A DNA stretch of 64,000 nt from Pectobacterium sp. CFBP8739 (GCF_013449375.1 NZ_JACDRR010000007.1:306827-370826); one strand, 5' to 3'; shown: positions 24,019 to 34,413, numbered from the stretch's first letter. A program made the numbers and translations. The notes: generated by a model from the sequence alone, not told the origin.

Positions 24019-27000
24019 ATGATGAAACCGCATCTGATTGTGATTGGTAACGGGATGGCGAGTGCGCGATTTGTCGATACGTTGCGGCAACTGGCTGCGA
24101 CGCGCTACCGCATCACCGTGATTGGTGATGAACCGCGCGCCAGCTACAACCGCATCCTGCTGTCGCCGGTATTGAGCGGCGAAAAAGCGTTTACGGATAC
24201 GCTGCTGATGCCTGCGGCTATCGATGATGATGCGGCGCTGCCGGTGAGTTATCTGTTGGGTGAGCGGGTAACCCACATCGATCGCCAGCAGCGTGAGGTG
24301 ACAACGACGCAGCGGCAACTGCATTACGATCATCTGGTGCTGGCGACCGGATCTACGCCGTTTATGCCACCGATGCCCGGTATCGATCTGCTGGGCGTAT
24401 GCGGCTTCCGCACGCTGGATGATGTCGAGCTGATGTTGACGACGATTCGCCAATCCGTGCCTGCGGTGGTGATTGGCGGTGGTTTGCTCGGGATTGAAGC
24501 GGCAGCCGCGCTGAAACTGCGCGGTGCCGATGTCACTTTATTACACCGCACCCCGATGCTGATGGAGCGTCAACTGGACGCGACGGCGAGCGGCCTGCTT
24601 TGCGACAGCCTGCGTGCCCGCGGTATTGCCTGTGAAACGGATGTGCAGGTGGTGGCGCTGCACGGTGATGAACATGGCGTCACGGCCGTTGCACTGGCGG
24701 ATGGCCGCACGATCCCCGCCGGGCTGGTGGTGGTGACGGCAGGCGTGATTCCCGCCAGCCAACTGGCACGCGAGTGCGGCTTGCCCTGTAACCGCGGTGT
24801 GCTGGTGGACGGTCAACTGCAAACTGCCGACCCGTACATCAGCGCGATCGGCGAGTGCTGTGAGCTCAATGGCGAAACGTTCGGGCTGGTTGCTCCGTGT
24901 TTCGCCCATGCCACGTTGGTGGCACAGCGCCTGGCCGGACACACACCGAAAGATTATCAGCGTGAACAGGCGGCGACGCGGCTGAAGGTCACCGGTATTG
25001 GCGTGGTCAGCGGCGGCGATATTAACGTTACATCGGATGATGAGGTGTACACCCTGTTTGATCCGCAGACGCAGCACTACCGTCGTCTGCTCGTTCGCGA
25101 CGGGCGGCTGAGCGGTGTTCTGCTGTATGGCGATACCGACGACAGCCAGCGTCTGCTGGCCACAATGGAGAGCTCTACAGAAGGCAAGATGCTTCCGCCT
25201 GCCTCGCTGCTTTTCGGCCTTTCTTCCCCTGATTCTGACCCACAGCCTGAAGCTGTAAGGATTCCTGTCATGAGCAAACCTATTTTGGTGGTCGTCGGCC
25301 ACGGTATGGTCGGCCACTATTTTCTTGAACAGCTGGTCGAGCGCGACCTGCATCAGCATTACCACATTGTCGTATTTGGTGAAGAACGCCATGAAGCCTA
25401 TGACCGCGTTCACCTCTCCGAGTATTTTTCCGGCCGCAGCGCCGCTTCTTTGTCACTGGTAAAAGACGGCTTTTTTGCCGAGAGCGGTATCGAGCTGCGC
25501 AGCGCCAGTGAGATCGTGGCTATCGACCGTGAACGTCAATGCGTGTGTGATGCGCAGGGCCGAGAAACCGCCTACGACAAGCTGGTGCTGGCGACCGGCT
25601 CTTATGCGTTTGTGCCGCCGATTCCCGGCAATACGCGCCCCGGCTGTCTGGTTTATCGCACGCTGGACGACCTGGATGCGATTGCGGCACAGGCGAAAAA
25701 GGCGAAATCCGGTGTGGTGATCGGTGGCGGCTTGCTGGGGCTGGAAGCGGCAAACGCCCTGCGTCAGTTGGGGCTGGATACCCATGTGGTGGAGTTTGCG
25801 CCGCGTCTGATGGCGGTGCAGCTCGATGACGGCGGTGCCACCATGCTGCGGCGCAAGATTGAAGCGCTGGGCGTACAGATTCATGTCAGCAAAGAAACGC
25901 GCGAGATCACCGACGGCGAGCAGGCGTTGCATCGTCTCTGCTTTGCGGACGGCAGCGTGTTGGAAACCGATCTGGTGCTGTTTTCTGCCGGGATTCGCCC
26001 GCGCGATAAGCTGGCAGACAGTGGTGATTTAGAGAAAGGACCGCGCGGCGGCATTGTGATTGATGACCATTGCCAGACGTCGGACGACGCGATTTTCGCC
26101 ATCGGCGAGTGCGCACTGTGGCAAGGCCAGATTTTCGGATTGGTGGCACCGGGCTACCAGATGGCACGCAGCGTGGCGGATACGCTGGCGCAGCGCGACA
26201 CGCCCTTTACCGGCGCGGACATGAGCACCAAGCTGAAGCTGTTGGGCGTTGATGTCGCCTCGATTGGCGATGCGCACGGGCGCACGGCGGGCAGCCAAAG
26301 CTACCAGTGGACGGACGGCCCGAACGAGATCTACAAGAAAATCGTTGTTTCCGCTGACGGCAAGCGTTTACTGGGGGCGGTACTGATTGGCGACAGCAGC
26401 GATTACAGCACGTTGCTGCAAATGATGCTCAACGATATGCCGCTGCCCGCACAGCCGGAAAGTCTGATTCTGCCCGCGCGTGCTGGCGATGCACCGAAAG
26501 GACTGGGCGTGGCGGCGTTACCCGCCAGTGCACAGATCTGTTCCTGCCATAACGTCAGCAAAAGCGATATCTCGGCGGCGGTGGCGGACGGCTGCGGTGA
26601 ACTGGGCGCGCTGAAAACCTGTACCAAAGCGGGAACGGGCTGCGGCGGCTGCGTGCCGCTGCTGAAACAGGTAATGGAGTATGAACTGACGCAACTGGGT
26701 GTCGAAGTGAAAAAGGATATTTGCGAGCACTTCGCCTATTCGCGTCAGGAGCTGTATCACCTGATTCGTGTGCATGAGATCCGCTCGTTCGACAGCCTCC
26801 TTGCGCGTTACGGCCACGGTTTAGGCTGCGAAGTCTGTAAGCCGCTGGTGGGGTCGATGCTGGCGTCCTGCTGGAATGACTATCTGCTGCAACCGCAGCA
26901 CCTGCCGTTGCAGGATACCAACGATCGTTTCTTCGCCAACATCCAAAAAGACGGTACGTATTCCGTCGTACCGCGCGTGCCGGCAGGGGAGATCACGCCG

Positions 27001-28209
27001 GAAGGGCTGATCGCGATCGGTCAGGTGGCGCAGCGCTATAGCCTGTACACCAAGATCACCGGCGGTCAGCGCGTGGACTTATTCGGCGCGCGCTTAGAGC
27101 AGCTTCCCGCGATCTGGCGCGAGCTGATCGATGCCGGGTTTGAAACTGGTCACGCCTACGGTAAATCGCTGCGTACCGTGAAATCCTGTGTGGGATCGAC
27201 CTGGTGTCGCTATGGCGTGCAGGATTCCACTGGGCTGGCGATCCAACTGGAGCACCGTTACAAGGGGCTGCGTTCGCCGCATAAGATCAAAATGGCGGTA
27301 TCGGGCTGTACCCGCGAATGTGCGGAGGCGCAGAGCAAGGACATCGGCGTGATTGCCACCGATAAAGGCTGGAACCTTTACGTGTGCGGCAACGGTGGCA
27401 TGAAACCGCGCCATGCGGATCTCTTTGCCAGCGATCTGGATACGGAAACTCTGCTACGCACCATCGATCGGGTCTTGATGTTCTATATCCGCACCGGCGA
27501 TCGTCTCCAGCGTACCAGCACCTGGATGGATAATCTGGAGGGCGGTATCGACTATCTGCGTCAGGTGATTCTGGAAGACAGCCTGAATATTGGTGAAGAA
27601 TTAGATAAAGAGATGCAGCGCGTGGTGGAGGCCTACCAGTGCGAATGGCAAACCACGCTGGAAAGCCCGGAACGTCTGGCGCTATTCCGCGGTTTCCTGA
27701 ACAGCGATAGTCCGGATGAAGCGGTGGTGATGGTACCTGAGCGTGGACAAATTCGTCCGGCGCAGGGGCATGAGAAAGCGGTCTCGCCAGAGCTGGTTGC
27801 CCTGAAGCCCGCCGCGCATGAAGCGGAGTGGGTACAGGTGGCGACGTTGGGCGATATTCCGCGTCATGCTGGCATGGCGGCGCGTCTCGGGCAGCAGCAA
27901 ATCGCGCTGTTCCACTTGCCGGGGAGCGAGCAGCAGGTGTACGCGTTGGAAAACCATGAACCGGGCAGCGGGGCGAATGTGTTGTCGCGTGGCTTGATCG
28001 GTGACGTGGCGGGCGAACCGGTGGTGATTTCTCCGTTGTACAAAAAGCGCTTCAAGCTGCGGGATGGCGTGAGCCCGGATGACAGCGCGCTATACGTGCG
28101 TGCCTGGCCGGTACGTGTGGAAGACGACGAGATTTGGGTATGCCGTCAACCGCTGGCCGTACCTGAAAGCGTCGGTCTGGCAGACACTGCTATGGCGAAA
28201 GCATCATGA
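24019..28209 (+). CDS. nasB: Fused NasC-NasB: FAD reductase plus assimilatory nitrite reductase
   Basis: One 1396-residue frame covers what are two genes in Klebsiella. Residues 1-417 are a pyridine-nucleotide/FAD oxidoreductase (VIGNGMAS, VVIGGGLLGIEAA) like NasC, which passes electrons to nitrate reductase. From Met418 a second such module begins (VVGHGMVG, VVIGGGLLGLEAA). It continues into a BFD-like [2Fe-2S] segment near 837 (CSCHNVSKSD...CGGC), the sirohaem/[4Fe-4S] cysteines near 1056 and 1096 (CVGSTWC, SGCTRECAEA), and a NirD-like C-terminal domain without Rieske ligands. NasB reduces nitrite to ammonium. At the junction an out-of-frame TAA (25256) and AAGGA precede the ATG at 25270, like a former gene boundary. 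ATGs at 24019 and 24022 are equivalent starts. Confidence 0.88.
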   Translation: MMKPHLIVIGNGMASARFVDTLRQLAATRYRITVIGDEPRASYNRILLSPVLSGEKAFTDTLLMPAAIDDDAALPVSYLLGERVTHIDRQQREVTTTQRQLHYDHLVLATGSTPFMPPMPGIDLLGVCGFRTLDDVELMLTTIRQSVPAVVIGGGLLGIEAAAALKLRGADVTLLHRTPMLMERQLDATASGLLCDSLRARGIACETDVQVVALHGDEHGVTAVALADGRTIPAGLVVVTAGVIPASQLARECGLPCNRGVLVDGQLQTADPYISAIGECCELNGETFGLVAPCFAHATLVAQRLAGHTPKDYQREQAATRLKVTGIGVVSGGDINVTSDDEVYTLFDPQTQHYRRLLVRDGRLSGVLLYGDTDDSQRLLATMESSTEGKMLPPASLLFGLSSPDSDPQPEAVRIPVMSKPILVVVGHGMVGHYFLEQLVERDLHQHYHIVVFGEERHEAYDRVHLSEYFSGRSAASLSLVKDGFFAESGIELRSASEIVAIDRERQCVCDAQGRETAYDKLVLATGSYAFVPPIPGNTRPGCLVYRTLDDLDAIAAQAKKAKSGVVIGGGLLGLEAANALRQLGLDTHVVEFAPRLMAVQLDDGGATMLRRKIEALGVQIHVSKETREITDGEQALHRLCFADGSVLETDLVLFSAGIRPRDKLADSGDLEKGPRGGIVIDDHCQTSDDAIFAIGECALWQGQIFGLVAPGYQMARSVADTLAQRDTPFTGADMSTKLKLLGVDVASIGDAHGRTAGSQSYQWTDGPNEIYKKIVVSADGKRLLGAVLIGDSSDYSTLLQMMLNDMPLPAQPESLILPARAGDAPKGLGVAALPASAQICSCHNVSKSDISAAVADGCGELGALKTCTKAGTGCGGCVPLLKQVMEYELTQLGVEVKKDICEHFAYSRQELYHLIRVHEIRSFDSLLARYGHGLGCEVCKPLVGSMLASCWNDYLLQPQHLPLQDTNDRFFANIQKDGTYSVVPRVPAGEITPEGLIAIGQVAQRYSLYTKITGGQRVDLFGARLEQLPAIWRELIDAGFETGHAYGKSLRTVKSCVGSTWCRYGVQDSTGLAIQLEHRYKGLRSPHKIKMAVSGCTRECAEAQSKDIGVIATDKGWNLYVCGNGGMKPRHADLFASDLDTETLLRTIDRVLMFYIRTGDRLQRTSTWMDNLEGGIDYLRQVILEDSLNIGEELDKEMQRVVEAYQCEWQTTLESPERLALFRGFLNSDSPDEAVVMVPERGQIRPAQGHEKAVSPELVALKPAAHEAEWVQVATLGDIPRHAGMAARLGQQQIALFHLPGSEQQVYALENHEPGSGANVLSRGLIGDVAGEPVVISPLYKKRFKLRDGVSPDDSALYVRAWPVRVEDDEIWVCRQPLAVPESVGLADTAMAKAS

Positions 28210-30914
28210 CCGCGCGTGTCTGTCGGACAACCTGCCCCTATTGTGGCGTCGGCTGTGGCGTGCTGGCAGAACACGATGGGCAAGGTGCGGTAAAGATTAG
28301 CGGGGATCCTGCCCATCCGGCGAATTTGGGTCGGCTGTGCGTCAAAGGCTCCGCGCTGGGAGAGACGCTGGATTTGAACGGCCGCCTGCTGTGGCCGCTG
28401 GTGGAAGGGCGTCGCGTGAGCTGGGATCAGGCTCTCGATACGGTAGCCGAACGGCTGCTGGCGACCATGCAGCAGCACGGCCCGCAGTCGGTAGCGTTTT
28501 ATGGTTCAGGCCAGCTGTTGACGGAGGATTACTACGTTGCCAACAAGCTGATGAAGGGTTTTATTGGCGTCGCCAATATGGATACCAATTCGCGGTTGTG
28601 CATGGCGTCTGCGGTGATCGGCTACAAGCGCGGACTGGGAGCAGACGCGGTTCCCTGTAACTATGAAGATATCGAACTGGCGGATGTGGTGGTGCTGGTC
28701 GGTTCTAACACGGCTTGGGCGCATCCGGTGGTGTATCAGCGGCTGGTGCAGGCGAAACAACAGCGACCGCAGATGCAGGTGGTGGTGATCGATCCTCGAC
28801 GTACCGCCACCTGCGACATTGCCGATCTGCATTTACCGTTGCAGCCTGGCAGCGATGCGGGACTGTTTAACGGCCTGTTGCAGTGGATTGCACAAGATCC
28901 ACGCATCGATCGCACCGAATGGGTCGAGCGTTTTTCCGGTGTAGAAGAAACATTACAGTCGGCGCAGACGTGGTCGGTGGCGCACGTGGCGGAGTTTTGT
29001 CAGTTAAATGAAGCCGATATCGAGTGTTTCTACCACCTGTTCAGCACCAGCAATAAAGTGGTCACGCTCTATTCGCAGGGTGTTAATCAATCATCCTCGG
29101 GCAGCGATAAATGTAACGCGATCATCAATGCTCACCTGCTGAGCGGCAACATCGGCGTAGCGGGTTCCGGCCCCTTTTCGATAACCGGACAGCCAAATGC
29201 GATGGGTGGGCGAGAGGTCGGCGGGCTAGCTAATCAGCTTGCTAGCCACATGGGTTTTACACCGCAGGACATCGAGCGCGTAGGGCGCTTTTGGCAGAGC
29301 GATAATGTGGCGACGCAACCCGGCCTGAATGCCGTGGAGTTGTTTCGCGCGGTTGAACGCGGCGAGATTAAAGCGGTGTGGATCATGGGTACTAATCCGG
29401 TGGTGTCGATGCCGGACGCTGACCGAGTGAAACAGGCGCTGGAACGCTGCCCGCTGGTAATCGTCTCCGAAGTGATGCGCCATACGGATACCGCAGAAAC
29501 CGCTGATATCTTACTCCCCGCGCTGGGGTGGGGGGAAAAAGACGGCACGGTAACCAATTCCGAACGCCGGTTGTCTCGCCAGCGTGCCTTTCTGTCTGCG
29601 CCGGGGGAAGCCAAAGCCGACTGGTGGATCCTGAGTCAGGTGGCGCAGCGTATGGGATTTGCCGAGGCATTTGCTTATCAGCATCCGGCGGAGATCTTTC
29701 GTGAACATGCCGCGCTGTCTGGGTTTGAGAATAACGGTAGCCGTGCGTTTGATATCAGCGGGCTGGCGACGCTCAACAATCAGCAGTGGCAGCAACTGGA
29801 GCCGATACAGTGGCCGGTGAATGCGACATACCCACACGGGCGCGCCCGACTGGGTGACGATGGCCGACTCTGGCATGCCGATGGCAAAGCGCGTCTGGTG
29901 GCGGTAACCCCGTCGCTGCCGCAAAGCCCGTGGAGCGCGGCGTATCCGCTGATACTGAACACTGGGCGTATTCGCGATCAGTGGCACACCATGACGCGTA
30001 CGGGCAAAGCGGCTCGGCTGATGCGTCATATCAGCGAACCGTACTGCGAGCTGCATCCACAGGATGCGCAGACGCATGACATTCAGGCGGGCGATTTGGT
30101 ACGCCTGTCGTCGGTGCACGGCTGGATGCTGGCGCGGGCGCGGATTGACGCTGGACAGGTGCGCGGTAGCGTGTTTGTGCCGATGCATTGGAATCAGCAG
30201 TTCAGCGCTCAGGCGCGGGCTGACAGTTTAGTGGCGCCGATTACCGATCCGTATTCCGGCCAGCCGGAAAGCAAGCACAGTCGGGTGCGTATCCAACCCT
30301 GGCATACCGCCTGGCAGGCAATGCTGTTTTTTGCTGACGAGCTACCTACCGCGCCATTAACGTTACCCGCAGAGCATGACGTTCTGCCGCCGCCCGCCAC
30401 CTACTGGAGCAAAGTGCCTCATGAGAGCGTGACGCAGTATCTGTTTGCCGACCGCGTGCCAGTAGATGATTGGCAGGCATGGCTGACCGAGCATTATGGA
30501 TTGGAAAACATGCAGTGTCAGATTGCACAGGGTAACGGCATCTTTCACCTGATTGGCTGGCGTGATGACCGCGTGGTACTGGCCTGCTATGTCAGTGCAC
30601 AGGCGCTGCGTATCGACAGCGATGCGGTGTGTCAGGCGTTTATCCATCCACCACAGCTACCGCACGAGCGGCATGCGCTGTTGGCGGGGCAGGCACCGCA
30701 GGGGCAGGCGCAGCAAGGTGCAACGATTTGCAGCTGCTATAGCGTGGGTGAAGCGATTATCGTCGGCGCGATTCGTCAAGGCTGCCACAGCGTGGCAGCG
30801 CTAGGCGGTGCGCTGAAATGTGGCACTAACTGCGGTTCCTGTATCCCCGAACTGAAGGCGTTATTGAGTCAGCATGTACCGATAACGATCAATGAACTGA
30901 AGAAAGCAGGTTGA
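28206..30914 (+). CDS. nasA: Assimilatory nitrate reductase catalytic subunit
   Basis: The 902-residue protein is a cytoplasmic molybdopterin oxidoreductase. The N-terminal [4Fe-4S] ligands are Cys10, Cys13 and Cys17 ([11 protein letters not shown]) with a later Cys in GRLCVKG. The core contains [41 protein letters not shown] and the C-terminal molybdopterin dinucleotide-binding part [21 protein letters not shown]. The last 70 residues add a BFD-like [2Fe-2S] domain ([10 protein letters not shown]...KCGTNCGSC) that receives electrons from the NasC-type module. It reduces nitrate to nitrite. Its ATG overlaps the previous stop (ATGA), so translation is coupled. No Tat signal is present. Confidence 0.95.
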   Translation: MTARVCRTTCPYCGVGCGVLAEHDGQGAVKISGDPAHPANLGRLCVKGSALGETLDLNGRLLWPLVEGRRVSWDQALDTVAERLLATMQQHGPQSVAFYGSGQLLTEDYYVANKLMKGFIGVANMDTNSRLCMASAVIGYKRGLGADAVPCNYEDIELADVVVLVGSNTAWAHPVVYQRLVQAKQQRPQMQVVVIDPRRTATCDIADLHLPLQPGSDAGLFNGLLQWIAQDPRIDRTEWVERFSGVEETLQSAQTWSVAHVAEFCQLNEADIECFYHLFSTSNKVVTLYSQGVNQSSSGSDKCNAIINAHLLSGNIGVAGSGPFSITGQPNAMGGREVGGLANQLASHMGFTPQDIERVGRFWQSDNVATQPGLNAVELFRAVERGEIKAVWIMGTNPVVSMPDADRVKQALERCPLVIVSEVMRHTDTAETADILLPALGWGEKDGTVTNSERRLSRQRAFLSAPGEAKADWWILSQVAQRMGFAEAFAYQHPAEIFREHAALSGFENNGSRAFDISGLATLNNQQWQQLEPIQWPVNATYPHGRARLGDDGRLWHADGKARLVAVTPSLPQSPWSAAYPLILNTGRIRDQWHTMTRTGKAARLMRHISEPYCELHPQDAQTHDIQAGDLVRLSSVHGWMLARARIDAGQVRGSVFVPMHWNQQFSAQARADSLVAPITDPYSGQPESKHSRVRIQPWHTAWQAMLFFADELPTAPLTLPAEHDVLPPPATYWSKVPHESVTQYLFADRVPVDDWQAWLTEHYGLENMQCQIAQGNGIFHLIGWRDDRVVLACYVSAQALRIDSDAVCQAFIHPPQLPHERHALLAGQAPQGQAQQGATICSCYSVGEAIIVGAIRQGCHSVAALGGALKCGTNCGSCIPELKALLSQHVPITINELKKAG

Positions 30915-30939
30915 GCGCCACGGCGTAATGAGGTGTGAC

Positions 30940-31773
30940 ATGATGACAACACAATCAATATTGGCGCAGGGCCAACGGCGTCAGCCTGTACTCGGCGGTG
31001 AAGTCTGGCTGGTAGGTGCAGGGCCGGGCGATGTGGAACTGCTGACGCTGAAGGCGCTGCGGGCAATCCAGCAGGCGGATGTGGTGGTCTACGATCGGCT
31101 GGTGTCGGCGGAGATTATGGATTTGGTGCCGGAGCAGGTGTTGTGCATCGACGTTGGGAAAACGCGCGGTTGTCACCGCCTGTCACAGGAAAAAATCAAT
31201 CAGCTGTTGGTCGAATTGGCGCAGGCTGGGCAACGAGTGATCCGTCTGAAAGGTGGCGATCCGTTTATTTTTGGCCGCGGCGGTGAAGAGATGGATTATG
31301 CCCAACAGGCCGGAATTGTCTGCCACGTGGTGCCGGGTATTACTGCCGCGACCGGCTGTGCGGCGGCCGTAGGGCTACCGCTGACTCACCGCGCCTGTGC
31401 GCAGTCGGTGCGCTTCGTGACCGGTCATTCGCGCGATGGCGAACCGCAATTAGACTGGCCGACGCTGGCGGACAACCAGCAAACGCTGGTGTTCTATATG
31501 GGGCTGAGCCACAGCAGCCGGCTTTGTCAGCGCTTGATCGAGCACGGGCTGTCCGCGCAGACGCCCGTCGCGATTATCGAACGCGGTACCCAGCCGGATC
31601 AGCGCTTATTAACTGCAACGCTGGCGACTTTACCAGCGCTGCTGGCACGCTATCAGCCACAGTCGCCTAGCCTGCTGGTGGTCGGTGACGTCGTCCGCTT
31701 TTGCCGTCATCCTGCGCTGCACGTTGACGCGGCTCCTGCGCGGCTGACGATGGAAAAACATCAAGCCGCCTGA
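30940..31773 (+). CDS. cobA: Uroporphyrinogen-III C-methyltransferase
   Basis: The 277-residue protein shows the SUMT signature: [74 protein letters not shown] and [13 protein letters not shown]. It makes precorrin-2 from uroporphyrinogen III with two SAM, the first step to the sirohaem of nitrite reductase, so it serves the preceding genes. It lacks the CysG oxidase/ferrochelatase domain, so another enzyme must complete sirohaem. The start at 30940 follows GAGGTG; 30928 is a longer alternative. Confidence 0.93.
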   Translation: MMTTQSILAQGQRRQPVLGGEVWLVGAGPGDVELLTLKALRAIQQADVVVYDRLVSAEIMDLVPEQVLCIDVGKTRGCHRLSQEKINQLLVELAQAGQRVIRLKGGDPFIFGRGGEEMDYAQQAGIVCHVVPGITAATGCAAAVGLPLTHRACAQSVRFVTGHSRDGEPQLDWPTLADNQQTLVFYMGLSHSSRLCQRLIEHGLSAQTPVAIIERGTQPDQRLLTATLATLPALLARYQPQSPSLLVVGDVVRFCRHPALHVDAAPARLTMEKHQAA

Positions 31774-31791
31774 CGGCAACGGCTCCGTGAT

Positions 31792-32208
31792 ATGCTGGAG
31801 CTGGCGCGTGAGATTGGGTTACTATTTGAACGCTGGTCGGTGCCGCTGACGCAGCGTCGGGCGCTGTTATTTTACATTGCACAAGCGGGAAACACATCCA
31901 AACCCGTAGATTTCATTGACGCACTGGCAGCACCGCTATCAACCGGTCAGGAGGACATTATGACGATTGCAGAACAATTGAAAAAAATGGGATTCGAGGA
32001 AGGAATCCAACGCGGTATTCAGCAAGGCGGTATTCAGCAAGGATTAGAGCAGGGCATTGAACAAGGGATGAAAAGCAGTGCCAGACAAATTGCCCGTAAT
32101 TTATTGCTAACGGGAATGGATAAGAATAGCGTGCAGCAGGTCACTCAGCTTGAGGAAGAAGAGCTGGAGCAACTGGTCACCGCTATCCTGCATGAAACTC
32201 AGCATTGA
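31792..32208 (+). pseudogene. C-terminal remnant of an Rpn-family nuclease/transposase
   Basis: The fragment encodes MLELAREIGLLFERWSVPLTQRRALLFYIAQ followed by MTIAEQLKKMGFEEGIQRGIQQGGIQQGLEQGIEQGMK, the glutamine-rich C-terminal heptad region of Rpn (YhgA-like) recombination-promoting nucleases. The N-terminal PD-(D/E)XK nuclease domain is missing. The frame is open right up to the cobA stop, so similarity may begin directly after 31773. This marks a deletion or recombination end at the tail of the nas operon. A short product could still be made, but a nuclease is not expected. Confidence 0.75.
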
Positions 32209-32238
32209 TAGCGTACGAAAAGAATCGGTACGAAAAAC

Positions 32239-32288
32239 TGAGCGTTGCTGATGCCTGTTACAGAAAAAGATCAGCCGAGCAACGCTCA
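32239..32288 (-). terminator. Hairpin terminator after yehS
   Basis: TGAGCGTTGCT and AGCAACGCTCA form a perfect 11-bp stem. On the minus strand it is followed by GTTTTTCG and lies 25 bases after the yehS stop. Confidence 0.7.
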
Positions 32289-32312
32289 CGTCCTTTCGCT
32301 AACGCGTTGCGG

Positions 32313-32777
32313 TTAGCCTTTGCGTACTCGCGCCGTCAGCCCTTTCAAGAAGTAGCGGATCACCTGATCGCCGCAGGTGCGATAGTTTTTGTGGTCAGGG
32401 GCGCGCATCATCGCGGTCACTTCCGGCACTGAAATGCGGAAATTTTGCTCCAGCAGGATCGCCTGAATATCATCCGTTTTTAATGAAAACGCGACACGTA
32501 GTTTTTTCAGAATAATATTGTTGGTCATCTTGCGCTCAAACTGCGGCGCAGGCTGGTTTTCATCTTTGCCGCGTTTTTGCAGAATCAGTCCATTCAGGAA
32601 ATAACTCATCACGATGTCCGGGCAAGGTTGATAGCCTTCCTCACCCTCTTTTTTGACGTAGCTCGCCAACTGCTGGGGAGGGACGGTCATCTCCACCAGC
32701 GCTAGGATCTTCAGCAGGTGGTCATTGTTCAAATTCAGCATATAGCGCACGCTGCGCAGGACATCGTTATTCATCAT
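32313..32777 (-). CDS. yehS: DUF1456 protein YehS
   Basis: The 154-residue protein contains two copies of the DUF1456 unit: NNDVLRSVRYMLNLNNDHLLKILAL...CPDIVMSYFLNGLILQKRGKDE and NNIILKKLRVAFSLKTDDIQAILLEQNFRISVPEVTAMMRAPDHKNYRTCGDQVIRYFLKGL. It matches E. coli YehS in length and sequence. Its function is unknown. The start at 32777 gives the same N-terminus length as YehS. Confidence 0.9.
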   Translation of the reverse strand: MMNNDVLRSVRYMLNLNNDHLLKILALVEMTVPPQQLASYVKKEGEEGYQPCPDIVMSYFLNGLILQKRGKDENQPAPQFERKMTNNIILKKLRVAFSLKTDDIQAILLEQNFRISVPEVTAMMRAPDHKNYRTCGDQVIRYFLKGLTARVRKG

Positions 32778-32933
32778 TACGGAAAGGGTCTCGCCGTTCG
32801 TCTTGGTACAAAACGCACAGTATAAAGGGAACGGCGGAGAAATGCAGAAACGATCGTGGAATTAGTGAAACGACTTTTCGACCACGGTGCACTATGCAGA
32901 TTCCGTCGTGATGTCTCTGCCCCGTCAGTAACG

Positions 32934-33239
32934 TTATTCTGCGGCTTGCGACAGAATAGCGTCGAGCAGGCCGGGGAAACGCTGTTGCATATCACTGCGG
33001 CGCAGTCGGTTGATGTGCGTCGTGCCGATGTTGGTGGTATGCAGCAGGCCTGAGTCGCGCAACACGCGAAAATGGTGGGATACGCTGGATTTTGGCCGAC
33101 CGCCGTCAAGTTCGCTACACGTTGCTTCTTCTTGTACGGATAAACAACGCACAATGGATAAGCGTACAGGATCGCTCAAGGCATACAGGACGCGCTCAAG
33201 GGTAAATTCTTCGGGTGTAGGGTGCTTAAAAGGTCTCAT
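32934..33239 (-). CDS. ArsR-family transcriptional regulator
   Basis: The 101-residue protein is a compact winged helix: ERVLYALSDPVRLSIVRCLSVQE, then SELDGGRPKSSVSHHFRVLRDSGLLHTTNIGTTHINRLRRSD. The recognition helix is KSSVSHHFRVLRDSGL. It lacks the CxC metal-binding motif of arsenic sensors (it has ATCSEL, one cysteine), so it may be a non-metal or redox-sensing member. It is divergent from a flavin oxidoreductase, its probable target. TATAAT lies only six bases before its ATG with no ribosome-binding site, which suggests a leaderless mRNA. Confidence 0.9.
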   Translation of the reverse strand: MRPFKHPTPEEFTLERVLYALSDPVRLSIVRCLSVQEEATCSELDGGRPKSSVSHHFRVLRDSGLLHTTNIGTTHINRLRRSDMQQRFPGLLDAILSQAAE

Positions 33240-33273
33240 GAATGAATTATAGCGTTAGGGTTGTCTAAAATCC

Positions 33274-33287
33274 ATTATTCGAATAAT
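33274..33287. promoter_or_regulatory. Palindromic operator between ArsR and the OYE gene
   Basis: ATTATTCGAATAAT is a perfect 14-bp palindrome followed by the direct repeat ATATCGAA/ATATCGAA. It lies midway between the divergent genes and is the best candidate binding site for the ArsR protein. Confidence 0.55.
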
Positions 33288-33324
33288 ATCGAAATATCGA
33301 AGTAACCAGATAAGGTAGGAAATT

Positions 33325-34413
33325 ATGTCCGCACTGTTTCAACCCTTCAAACTGAAAGACATCACGTTACGCAACCGCATTGCCGTTCCACCAATGTGTA
33401 CCTATTCCGCGAATGATGGCCTGATCAACGACTGGCATCAGGTGCATTATGCCGCACTGGCGCGCGGTGGTGCTGGGTTGGTTATCGTGGAAGCGACGGC
33501 TGTTGCACCTGAAGGCCGCATCACACCGCACTGCACGGGTATCTGGAACGATGAGCAGGCGCAGGCGTTCGCCAAGGTCGCCAAATCCATTAAAGATGCA
33601 GGTGCCGTGCCGGGCATTCAGATTGCACACGCTGGACGTAAAGCCAGCGCCAACATTCCCTGGGAAGGCGACGACCATATCCCTGCTGGCGACTCACGCG
33701 GCTGGCAGACCATCGCCCCAACCGCGCAAGCTTTCGGCGCGAATCTGTCGAAGCAGCCGCAGGAAATGACGCTGGAAGATATCGCTCGCGTTCGTGACGA
33801 CTTTGTTGCCGCGGCTCGCCGTGCGCTTGAAGCCGGGTTTGAATGGCTGGAACTGCACTTTGCTCACGGTTATCTGGCACAGAGTTTCTTCTCCGTTCAT
33901 TCCAACAAGCGTAACGATCAATACGGCGGCAGTTTTGACAACCGTAGCCGTTTTCTACTGGAAACGTTGGCTGCCGTTCGCGACGTGTGGCCGCAGCACC
34001 TGCCGCTGACCGCCCGTTTCGGCGTGATTGAATTTGACGGACGTGATGAAGAAACCTTGCAGGAATCGATTGAGTTGACACGTCGCTTTAAAGCCGCTGG
34101 GCTGGATATGCTGAGTGTGAGTATCGGTTTTTCTACGCCGACGGCGAATGTTCCGTGGGCGCCAGCCTTTATGGGACCGATTGCACAGCAGGTACGCGAG
34201 CAGGCCGATCTGCCTGTCTCTTCTGCCTGGGGCTTCGGCACGCCGGAGCTGGCCGAGCAGGCGGTGGCATCGGGTCAGTTGGATCTGGTGATGGTAGGAA
34301 AAGCCCATTTGGCGAACCCGCACTGGAGCTATCAGGCTGCACGCGAACTGGGCATCGATCGCGCCTCGTGGACGCTGCCAGCACCTTACGCTCACTGGCT
34401 GGAACGTTATTAA
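33325..34413 (+). CDS. NADH:flavin oxidoreductase, YqjM-type Old Yellow Enzyme
   Basis: The 362-residue protein is a TIM-barrel FMN enzyme of the thermophilic-like OYE class. It shows ALFQPFKLKDITLRNRIAVPPMCTYSANDG with the YqjM-type active-site cysteine (PPMCTYS), GIQIAHAGRKAS with the catalytic histidine pair region, WLELHFAHGYLAQSFFS, and MVGKAHLANPHW. Such enzymes reduce activated alkenes and nitro compounds with NAD(P)H. AAGGTAGGAAATT precedes the ATG. It is divergent from an ArsR regulator. The natural substrate is unknown. Confidence 0.92.
   Translation: MSALFQPFKLKDITLRNRIAVPPMCTYSANDGLINDWHQVHYAALARGGAGLVIVEATAVAPEGRITPHCTGIWNDEQAQAFAKVAKSIKDAGAVPGIQIAHAGRKASANIPWEGDDHIPAGDSRGWQTIAPTAQAFGANLSKQPQEMTLEDIARVRDDFVAAARRALEAGFEWLELHFAHGYLAQSFFSVHSNKRNDQYGGSFDNRSRFLLETLAAVRDVWPQHLPLTARFGVIEFDGRDEETLQESIELTRRFKAAGLDMLSVSIGFSTPTANVPWAPAFMGPIAQQVREQADLPVSSAWGFGTPELAEQAVASGQLDLVMVGKAHLANPHWSYQAARELGIDRASWTLPAPYAHWLERY

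Noticed and set aside
24541-25413. Open frame of 290 codons antisense to the NasC-NasB gene
   Set aside because: Low-complexity His/Gln/Arg-rich antisense translation of a well-supported gene.
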